A stretch of DNA of 9,285 bases from NCBI GenBank assembly GCA_937915285.1, contig CALDNG010000332.1, forward strand, positions 1 to 9,285, given 5' to 3'. The position numbers and the translations under genes are program-made. Shown in pieces: positions 1-5,629 of the stretch; the stretch's first letter is position 1, and every line of letters begins with the position of its first letter. The notes below the pieces were generated by a model. That model worked only from the letters and a program-made list of their open reading frames with translations. It made no database searches and was not told where the DNA came from. Origin of the DNA: an uncultured Desulfomonile sp. (GTDB lineage: Bacteria > Desulfobacterota > Desulfomonilia > Desulfomonilales > Desulfomonilaceae).

Positions 1-1525
1 ATCAACGACCGGCCGACTAATTTCAAAAATGCTGCGGGTCGATTTTGTCGACACTGACGATTTGATTTCAGGCAAGTATGGGATTCCGGTAAATGAGATT
101 TTCCTTGCTAATGGGGAAGAATCATTTCGCAATGCTGAAACCTCTGTCTTGAAGAAACTGTCTCGGAAAAACAACCTTGTCGTGGCCACTGGAGGCGGAG
201 TTTGCGAAAGGCCAGAAAACCTTCAGATCATGAATGAATCTGGAACTGCGTTTTTCCTTGACGCAGGACTTGATGAAATCGCTTCCCGTCTAGGAACTTG
301 TGAGATCGACAGAAGACCGTTGTGGCAGGATGCCGCACAGGTTGAAGACCTTTACAAAAAACGTCACAATAATTATTTAAGCTACGGCCAGCGAATCGAT
401 GTGGATGGGCAGACCGTGTTAAGCGTTGCAAACAGTATTTGTGCTTCAGTATCACCCGAAAAGGATTATACAGTCAATTACGAGGGCCATCCTGGCCAAG
501 TAAAGGCGGTTTGGAACGGTCCATCTTACGTCATGAAATATGCCGGTGGACGAAGGGCAGTCGTACTCACGGATCGAACCGTTGAGAGACTTCACCTGGA
601 CCGATACCTCGAAGTTCTTAACAATCCACCGGTTATCTCGCTGAAACCGGGAGAAAAGTCGAAAACACTAAAAACGGCTGGATTCATATATGACAAACTG
701 CTGGACGCCAAAATAGGTAGAGGCGATCTCCTGATAGCGATTGGCGGCGGGGTGATCACTGACATTGGTGGCTTTGTAGCGTCAACCTATAAGCGAGGTA
801 TCGATTTCATTCTTGTTGGGACAACCCTGGTAGCCGGGGTTGACGCAGCCATCGGAGGCAAGTCGGCCATTGATCACGCAAACGTCAAGAACTCGGTAGG
901 CCTTTTTACCAAACCTCTTGTCACCATTTTGGACATTGCCTCGCTGAGCACTCTTGCTAGAAAACAGGTCAGCGAGGGACTCATTGAGGCGTACAAAACC
1001 GGTTTGGTTTCCAACCCGGATCTTTGTTCATACATGGAAGACAATGTCAGGCGCCTCATGAGCGGATCGGTGATAGAATTGGCGGAAGCAATGAAAGCGT
1101 CAGCGGGCGCCAAATGCAAAGTTGTTACTGAAGACTTCCGGGAGAAAAACGTCAGGAGAATTCTAAATTTCGGACACACTTACGGTCACGCCGTGGAGAG
1201 TTTCAACAACTATACAATCAGCCACGGAGCGTCCGTTGCGCAGGGTATGCTGGTAGCCATTGCTATATCGCTTGCCCGACGATTTATAGATGATGAAACA
1301 TCTGGGCGGGCTTCCAGACTCATCAAAAAGATGGCGCCGTCTCCAGTAAATCTGCCATCAGCCGCTCAGGCCTGGCAAATAATGCTGAACGACAAGAAAA
1401 ACACGAATGGCAAGATAGCTTTCGTGCTATTGCATGGACTTGGGAAGTGTGAGGTTGTTGACAATGTAACCCCGGAAGAGCTTGATTCGGCCATCAACCA
1501 TATACGAAAGAACGGGAATGAGTAG
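1..1525 (+). CDS. aroKB: Bifunctional shikimate kinase / 3-dehydroquinate synthase, 5'-truncated
   Basis: The frame is open to the left edge. The first whole codon is at 2 and reads STTGRLISK before the Met at 29, matching the end of a shikimate kinase P-loop (GxGKSTxGR). The Met at 29 is therefore internal and the true start lies upstream. Counting from that Met, residues 1-135 are the kinase: VDTDD (7-11) for Mg/shikimate, R34, GGG 55-57, DRRP 94-97 in the lid, R112. Residues about 150-498 are 3-dehydroquinate synthase: GGGVITD 239-245, GGKS 276-279, likely Zn ligands E320, H383 and H399, and a second active-site His, H387. The PTTLLAQVD stretch of typical synthases reads GTTLVAGVD here. 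The synthase forms 3-dehydroquinate from DAHP; the kinase phosphorylates shikimate with ATP. The same fusion order is known in Thermotoga AroKB. Other sugar-phosphate cyclases resemble AroB, but the aroC-aroQ context favours the aromatic role. Confidence 0.95.
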   Translation, partial: STTGRLISKMLRVDFVDTDDLISGKYGIPVNEIFLANGEESFRNAETSVLKKLSRKNNLVVATGGGVCERPENLQIMNESGTAFFLDAGLDEIASRLGTCEIDRRPLWQDAAQVEDLYKKRHNNYLSYGQRIDVDGQTVLSVANSICASVSPEKDYTVNYEGHPGQVKAVWNGPSYVMKYAGGRRAVVLTDRTVERLHLDRYLEVLNNPPVISLKPGEKSKTLKTAGFIYDKLLDAKIGRGDLLIAIGGGVITDIGGFVASTYKRGIDFILVGTTLVAGVDAAIGGKSAIDHANVKNSVGLFTKPLVTILDIASLSTLARKQVSEGLIEAYKTGLVSNPDLCSYMEDNVRRLMSGSVIELAEAMKASAGAKCKVVTEDFREKNVRRILNFGHTYGHAVESFNNYTISHGASVAQGMLVAIAISLARRFIDDETSGRASRLIKKMAPSPVNLPSAAQAWQIMLNDKKNTNGKIAFVLLHGLGKCEVVDNVTPEELDSAINHIRKNGNE

Positions 1526-2576
1526 CATAACAGGTAACCTTTTCAGGGTAAGCTCTTTTGGAGAATCACACGGCCCTGCAGTAGGAGTGATCGTTGATGG
1601 GACTCCTCCAGGAATTGCCCTGGATGTTTCAGACATTCAGAGGGAACTTGACCGGCGTAGACCGGGCACATCAAAATTTGTGTCTCCCAGACAGGAGAGT
1701 GACAGGGCAGAAATATTGTCAGGTGTAGCCAATGGTGTGACTTTGGGTTCACCTATCGCTATTGTCGTACGAAACACTCATGCCAGATCAAGCGATTACG
1801 ATGACCTCAAGGAAGTGTTCCGGCCCGGGCATTCAGACTACACGTATTTCATGAAATACGGCATTGCTCCTCAACCGGGTGGCGGACGTTCTTCAGGACG
1901 TGAGACAGTGGGTCGGGTCGCTGCAGGAGCTATCGCCAAGAAACTTCTAGAGCCTGCAGGAGTCAGAATCCGAAGTTTCGTGAGAAGCATTTCTTCCATA
2001 GAATGTAGAACAGTCGATCTGGATTATGCGGAGCAGCATCCCTTGAGGTGTGCGGACCCAGAGGTATCAAGATCGATGGAAGAAGCAGTTCAAAATGCCC
2101 AAAAAGAAGGCGACTCACTGGGCGGTGTAGTGGAGGTTCTTGTTGGGGGGATACCTGCTGGCCTTGGAGATCCGGTGTTTGGAAAACTGGACGCCGTACT
2201 CGGAGGGGCTTTTTTCTCCATCGGAGGAGTCAAGGGTGTGGAGTTTGGGTCAGGTTTTACGATAACCAGACTCAAAGGCTCGGAGTCCAATGATCCAATA
2301 GTGTCAGATGGCTTTGCATCGAACCATTCCGGTGGAATTCTTGGGGGCATATCTACTGGACAGATTGTTGTGGCCAGGCTAGCGGTTAAACCAACCCCTT
2401 CCATTTCAAAAACACAGCAAACTATAAACCTGGATGGCAACCCGTGCTCCATTAATGTGAAGGGCCGTCATGACCCGTGTATTTGTCCAAGGGTAGCGCC
2501 CGTTGCCGAGGCTATGGCCGCTATAGTCATTGCGGACGCATGGCTGTGTCAAAAAGCTTTGGAGGCGACCAAATGA
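1518..2576 (+). CDS. aroC: Chorismate synthase
   Basis: This gene encodes a 352-residue chorismate synthase, which converts EPSP to chorismate by a 1,4-elimination needing reduced FMN. Family motifs run the full length: FGESHG (14-19, His18), RRRPG (46-50), FRPGHSDY (101-108, His105), GGGRSS (121-126), GGILGGISTGQ (272-282), KPTPSI (291-296) and GRHDPC (316-321). RSSGRET replaces the more usual RSSARET. The ATG at 1518 is chosen because the protein then begins about eight residues before the conserved LFRV, as in the family. An earlier in-frame ATG at 1482 would add 12 residues with no family match. The start overlaps the end of aroKB by 8 nt and has only a weak purine-rich ribosome site (GAAAG at 1506-1510), so translational coupling is likely. 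Length is normal for the family. Confidence 0.96.
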   Translation: MSSITGNLFRVSSFGESHGPAVGVIVDGTPPGIALDVSDIQRELDRRRPGTSKFVSPRQESDRAEILSGVANGVTLGSPIAIVVRNTHARSSDYDDLKEVFRPGHSDYTYFMKYGIAPQPGGGRSSGRETVGRVAAGAIAKKLLEPAGVRIRSFVRSISSIECRTVDLDYAEQHPLRCADPEVSRSMEEAVQNAQKEGDSLGGVVEVLVGGIPAGLGDPVFGKLDAVLGGAFFSIGGVKGVEFGSGFTITRLKGSESNDPIVSDGFASNHSGGILGGISTGQIVVARLAVKPTPSISKTQQTINLDGNPCSINVKGRHDPCICPRVAPVAEAMAAIVIADAWLCQKALEATK

Positions 2577-3016
2577 AAATTTCGGTCATAAACGGACCCA
2601 ATCTGAACATGCTCGGGAAGCGCGAACCTTCGGTTTATGGCAGTAAAACACTGGGGGACTTGCAAATGGAGATGAATCAGGTAGCAAGGCCTCTCGAATT
2701 AGACCTCGACTTTTTTCAAAGTAACATCGAAGGCGAGATAGTGAATTACCTCCAGCTCGCCGATGAAACATCCCAGGGGGTGATTCTGAACGCCGGAGGT
2801 TACACTCATACCAGTGTGGCAATTAGAGACGCAGTTTCGGCCATAAGTATACCTGTTGTCGAAGTTCATATTTCAAATCCTCAGGCCCGGGAGGATTTCA
2901 GAAGGAGCAGCCTGCTCGCGGGGGTGTGCTCAGGATCTATTTCAGGGTTCGGGTTTGACTCTTACACATTGGCTCTTCTGTGGTTTTCAAGAAAAGAATT
3001 TTTTTCTTCCAGATGA
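2573..3016 (+). CDS. aroQ: 3-dehydroquinate dehydratase, type II
   Basis: This is a 147-residue type II dehydroquinase, catalysing trans-dehydration of 3-dehydroquinate to 3-dehydroshikimate; the family forms dodecamers. Signature motifs are INGPNLNMLGKREPSVYG (6-23), SNIEGE (50-55), NAGGYTHTS (73-81) and EVHISN (97-102). Expected active-site residues fit a constant offset of two from Mycobacterium tuberculosis numbering: R17, catalytic Tyr22, N73, H79, E97, His99, R106 and R110. The ATG at 2573 overlaps the aroC stop as ATGA and has a good Shine-Dalgarno GGAGG at 2561-2565. A longer in-frame version from 2477 would add 32 residues unlike the family and was discarded. The gene follows aroKB and aroC as one coupled unit. 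No convincing terminator follows; transcripts reading through would enter the pheA leader. Confidence 0.96.
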   Translation: MKISVINGPNLNMLGKREPSVYGSKTLGDLQMEMNQVARPLELDLDFFQSNIEGEIVNYLQLADETSQGVILNAGGYTHTSVAIRDAVSAISIPVVEVHISNPQAREDFRRSSLLAGVCSGSISGFGFDSYTLALLWFSRKEFFSSR

Positions 3017-3043
3017 ACATCAGACTTAAGTCAAGATTATATA

Positions 3044-3072
3044 TTGACATTTTAGGACCACGATGTTTTAAT
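3044..3072 (+). promoter_or_regulatory. Sigma70-type promoter of the pheA-tyrA operon
   Basis: A perfect -35 TTGACA (3044-3049) is followed by a 17-nt spacer and a -10 TTTAAT (3067-3072, five of six matches). The sequence just upstream is AT-rich. The predicted start point near 3079 lies about 22 nt before the leader peptide start, so the leader and attenuator would be transcribed from here. It gives pheA-tyrA its own promoter, separate from the aroKB-aroC-aroQ unit. Confidence 0.75.
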
Positions 3073-3100
3073 TTGCAAATATTGACAAACAGGAATCGTC

Positions 3101-3214
3101 ATGATCATGGGTTTGGCCAAAAATAGAAACTTTGCCGATGCGCCAGCGGGATTGGAACAGCGCAGTTTTTATCGCGGTTTCTATTATTTTTACGGCTTTA
3201 TGCCCATGCTGTGA
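3101..3214 (+). CDS. Phe/Tyr-rich leader peptide of the pheA-tyrA attenuator
   Basis: This is a 37-codon reading frame starting ATG at 3101 with Shine-Dalgarno AGGA (3091-3094) six nt upstream, and ending TGA at 3212-3214. Its residues 23-33 read FYRGFYYFYGF: four Phe and four Tyr in eleven codons (3167-3199), with one more Phe at residue 11. It lies between a strong promoter and a hairpin in front of pheA and tyrA. It resembles in principle the Phe-rich pheL leader of E. coli, but with Tyr codons added. The product is probably not functional as a protein: ribosome stalling at the aromatic codons would be the signal. An alternative start at Met3 (3107) would not change this. An overlapping longer frame from 3132 has no such pattern and is not supported. 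I know of no named homologue. Confidence 0.8.
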   Translation: MIMGLAKNRNFADAPAGLEQRSFYRGFYYFYGFMPML

Positions 3215-3265
3215 GGTTCAACGGCTACTAGCCAATAGAATCCGGAAGCCATGGGCATACAAAAG
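3194..3265 (+). promoter_or_regulatory. Antiterminator structure of the pheA attenuator
   Basis: ATGCCCATG (3200-3208) is the exact reverse complement of CATGGGCAT (3250-3258). The helix can extend with CTTT (3196-3199) against AAAG (3262-3265) across a three-nt bulge, and with CT (3209-3210) against AG (3247-3248) across a one-nt bulge. Its right arm shares 3250-3254 with the left arm of the terminator hairpin, so the two folds exclude each other. The left arm forms the last codons of the leader peptide and ends three nt before its stop codon. A ribosome that finishes the leader would cover it. Confidence 0.72.
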
Positions 3266-3284
3266 TCCATGGCTTTTCAGTTTT
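3246..3284 (+). terminator. Attenuator terminator hairpin upstream of pheA
   Basis: AAGCCATGG (3246-3254) and CCATGGCTT (3267-3275) form a perfect 9-bp stem with a 12-nt loop. Two G-U pairs (3244-3245 with 3276-3277) can extend it. Two short T runs follow or overlap the stem end: TTTT at 3274-3277 and TTTT at 3281-3284, separated by CAG. The interrupted U tract makes it a moderate rather than textbook intrinsic terminator. Its position between the leader peptide and pheA, and its exclusion by the antiterminator pairing, support an attenuator role. Confidence 0.65.
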
Positions 3285-3369
3285 CAAGGCCCTGGGCGCT
3301 ACAAGCTTTCGGGGCTTTTGAATTTCATGACATTCATCATGGGCGCCCCTTTCATCAGGAGATATTTCA

Positions 3370-4512
3370 ATGAATTCCAAATCATCCTTCAATACACTGG
3401 ATTCAAATAGTCCTGACCTATCAGAGGCTAATTCGGTCATAGTGGGCTCAAGAAAACGAATTGATGAAATCGACGCCCAGTTAGTGGGCCTGCTTAACCA
3501 ACGCGCAGCTTTAGCCGTTCAAATCGGCGTGAGCAAAATGGCCGTAGGCCAGGAATCGCTATGTCCAGCAAGGGAATCCGAGATAATGCGCAGGATTCTG
3601 GAAATGTCGGAGGGCCCTATGCCCAGAAAGGAAATGGGGCAGATCTTTTCCGAAATAATCTCGGTGTGCAGGAATTTGCAGAAACCGCCTACCATTGCCT
3701 TCTTGGGTCCGGAGACAACCTTCAGCCATATGGTTGCTCTCAACAGATTCGGGCATTCCAGTGAGCTAAGACCTTTGCATTCCATCATGGACGTGTTTCA
3801 AGAGGTTGAAAATGGGCGGGCAAGTTTCGGTGTGGTACCTGTTGAGAATTCCATTGAAGGTGGAGTAAGCGCTACGATGGATTGCTTCGTGAACTCAGGG
3901 CTGCGCATATCCGGGGAAATTTACGCGTCCATCAGACACATGCTCATGTCCTCTGAACCATCACCCGACTGTATCAAGAGGGTTTATTCCCATCCACAGG
4001 CGCTCAATCAATGCAGGAAATGGTTGAACCAGAACATGCGGGGTGTCGATCTGCATGATTGTTCAAGCACTGCTGAGGCGGCCCGTCGGGTTTCAGAGGA
4101 GACCGGCGCTGGGGCAATAGCTTCATCTATGGCCGCAAGGAAACTAGGACTCAACATTCTTGCTCAAAACATCCAGGACCGAAGCGATAATAAGACCAGA
4201 TTTCTAATTATCGGGCCTGGCACCTGTAAATCTACCGGAGACGACAAGACATCCCTCTATTTCATCTCAAGACATCAATCTGGTTCGCTTTGCAGGGCGC
4301 TCAACAATTTTTCAAATCGCGGGATCAATTTGTCAAGGATCGAGTCCAGACCCCTTAAAGACAGACCATGGGAATATTCATTCTTCGTAGATTGTGAGGG
4401 ACACATGGAGGATTCTAATCTCGCAGAGTGTTTGAAAGATCTGAGAAACAACGTTGAATTTCTTAAGATTCTGGGATCATATCCTAGGATGGATCCTGAC
4501 AGCGGAATTTGA
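3370..4512 (+). CDS. pheA: Bifunctional chorismate mutase / prephenate dehydratase (P-protein)
   Basis: This 380-residue cytoplasmic enzyme converts chorismate to prephenate and prephenate to phenylpyruvate for Phe synthesis. Residues about 27-103 are an AroQ-class helical chorismate mutase with R45, K56, R68 and E69 at the expected ligand positions. Residues about 108-283 are the dehydratase: FLGPETTFSH (111-120, where GPEGTFS is usual), VVPVENSIEGG (155-165), SHPQALNQCR (207-216), IQDRSDNKTRF (268-278). Residues about 293-372 are an ACT domain with GSL (305-307) and ESRP (325-328) motifs typical of Phe-binding regulatory domains, so Phe feedback inhibition is expected. About 25 N-terminal residues precede the mutase and match nothing I recognise. 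The ATG at 3370 has AGGAG (3357-3361) eight nt upstream. Transcription is probably controlled by the leader and hairpins at 3101-3284. tyrA follows 30 nt downstream. Confidence 0.95.
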   Translation: MNSKSSFNTLDSNSPDLSEANSVIVGSRKRIDEIDAQLVGLLNQRAALAVQIGVSKMAVGQESLCPARESEIMRRILEMSEGPMPRKEMGQIFSEIISVCRNLQKPPTIAFLGPETTFSHMVALNRFGHSSELRPLHSIMDVFQEVENGRASFGVVPVENSIEGGVSATMDCFVNSGLRISGEIYASIRHMLMSSEPSPDCIKRVYSHPQALNQCRKWLNQNMRGVDLHDCSSTAEAARRVSEETGAGAIASSMAARKLGLNILAQNIQDRSDNKTRFLIIGPGTCKSTGDDKTSLYFISRHQSGSLCRALNNFSNRGINLSRIESRPLKDRPWEYSFFVDCEGHMEDSNLAECLKDLRNNVEFLKILGSYPRMDPDSGI

Positions 4513-4542
4513 GAATTTTGACAGACTTTCTGAGGAATCTCA

Positions 4543-5331
4543 TTGTCATTCAAGAGTTGTAATTACAAGGTAGGCATTGTCGGTTCAGATGGCCGGATGG
4601 GCTCCTGGATGTTCTCCCACCTGAAGGAGTCAGGCCTTGAAGTTCATGGAATAGACAAGGCGGCCCCTACTGAATTGGGCGACTTCACAGAATCATCTGA
4701 TGTGATGGTTTTGGCCATTCCATCTAGCGCATTTCCCGAAGTGACCCGCGTAATAGGTCCTCGGCTTCGAAAGGAAAGCCTTTTGATTGACATAGCCTCC
4801 CTAAAGCAAGGGCCTGTCCGGGAAATGCTGGATCACTTTGACGGTGAGGTCATAGGCGCGCACCCCATGTTTGGGCCATCCGCCGAATCCTTCAGAGACA
4901 GGCTTGTTTATCTGTGCCCTGCACGGCCCGGACTCTGGATAGACAAGGTGAGTGGGTTCCTCACATCGCTGGGAGCCAGAATTCACATTATTTCCCCTGA
5001 CAGGCACGACCGTCTTATGGCCACTGTTCAAACACTGAGACACATCATGCTCACATCGTTAGGACTGACCCTAAGATCAACAGGTTTTGATATTTCCGAA
5101 GATTTGAAAGTGGCCGGAGAATGGTTCCAGCAATTGATTACAATGATGGAGCGGCAGTTCGATCAACCCTCGGAGCTATATGCCGATCTGGCGTTGAACA
5201 ACCCTCATTCGCTGGAGGTTTTGAAAACTTTCAGCCTTATGAATGAGAAGCTGAACATCCTGATGGAAAAGGGAGATAAAAAGGGAATAATGGAACTGAT
5301 GAATATGGTTCGCGATTTCACTGGAAGGTGA
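4543..5331 (+). CDS. tyrA: Prephenate dehydrogenase, monofunctional, TTG start
   Basis: This gene encodes 262 residues resembling the dehydrogenase half of E. coli TyrA. The enzyme oxidatively decarboxylates prephenate to 4-hydroxyphenylpyruvate with NAD+. The Rossmann glycine motif is GSDGRMG (14-20), with Asp38 at the end of the second strand, favouring NAD over NADP. IDIASLK (82-88), GAHPMFGPS (105-113, His107 likely catalytic), RHD (154-156) and LRH (165-167, Arg likely for prephenate) follow. A helical C-terminal domain (about 170-260) includes ELYADLALNN (211-220). There is no chorismate mutase domain and no ACT domain, so PheA must supply prephenate and direct Tyr control is not evident. 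The start is TTG at 4543 with GAGGA (4532-4536) six nt upstream; no in-frame ATG lies before the NAD motif. It sits 30 nt after pheA, in the same operon. Confidence 0.93.
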   Translation: MSFKSCNYKVGIVGSDGRMGSWMFSHLKESGLEVHGIDKAAPTELGDFTESSDVMVLAIPSSAFPEVTRVIGPRLRKESLLIDIASLKQGPVREMLDHFDGEVIGAHPMFGPSAESFRDRLVYLCPARPGLWIDKVSGFLTSLGARIHIISPDRHDRLMATVQTLRHIMLTSLGLTLRSTGFDISEDLKVAGEWFQQLITMMERQFDQPSELYADLALNNPHSLEVLKTFSLMNEKLNILMEKGDKKGIMELMNMVRDFTGR

Positions 5332-5629
5332 ATATCCTCCATCTCGGCCTTCCACCCCTCCAACCTCACTCATCATGATGTACGGCAAGTTCTTCTTGAC
5401 AAGGCGCTGAGGTCTGGAATAACCTCTATAACAGACATGTAAATTCCACTCAGTATTCATTCGTAATAAGTCCGTATTTTCCCATTGTTATGGGGAATCG
5501 TAGATAGCTATACCGTTAGCATTTTGCGAAGGGCGACCTACCAACCTTTGCTTTTTTGGCGTTAACCCTAAAAGAACGTAACAATTTGGCTTCAGCATAA
5601 CCTCACATATACCGAGGGGGTAGCGATCT
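5332..5629. other. Non-coding gap between tyrA and the symporter gene
   Basis: This 298-nt stretch contains no supportable gene. TGGAAGG (5322-5328) and CCTTCCA (5348-5354) are an inverted repeat straddling the end of tyrA, but no T run follows, so it is a poor terminator. A 10-nt palindrome CATCATGATG lies at 5371-5380. Two weak promoter-like pairs are visible: TTGACA (5396-5401) with AATAAC (5418-5423), and TTGTTA (5485-5490) with TATACC (5509-5514). A small hairpin, TTTCCCAT against ATGGGGAA with a TGTT loop (5478-5497), overlaps the second -35. The symporter Shine-Dalgarno is GAGGGGG at 5614-5620. Confidence 0.6.
5485..5514 (+). promoter_or_regulatory. Possible promoter of the symporter-MFS pair
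   Basis: TTGTTA (5485-5490, four of six) and TATACC (5509-5514, four of six) are 18 nt apart, giving a predicted start about 110 nt before the symporter gene. The -35 lies inside an 8-bp hairpin at 5478-5497 that could be an operator. The upstream TTGACA at 5396-5401 is a better -35 but has a poor -10 (AATAAC, 16-nt spacer). Neither is strong. Confidence 0.25.

Noticed and set aside
1482..1517. Longer aroC start at ATG 1482.
   Set aside because: The 12 added residues are read from within aroKB and have no counterpart in chorismate synthases. ATG 1518 matches the family start.
2989..3008. AAGAAAA/TTTTCTT inverted repeat at the end of aroQ as a terminator.
   Set aside because: The stem is nearly all A-T, the T run is inside the stem, and it lies within the coding sequence. 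It is unlikely to stop transcription.
3082..3110. A second TTGACA (3082-3087) as an alternative pheA promoter.
   Set aside because: No -10-like hexamer is found 16-18 nt downstream. The promoter at 3044-3072 is much better.
3132..3410. A 92-codon + strand frame overlapping the leader, the hairpins and the pheA start.
   Set aside because: It has no good ribosome site, no recognisable family and runs through the terminator hairpin into pheA in another frame. The frame at 3101-3214 explains the region far better.
5322..5354. TGGAAGG/CCTTCCA inverted repeat at the end of tyrA as an intrinsic terminator.
   Set aside because: The loop is 19 nt, half of it lies in tyrA and no T tract follows.
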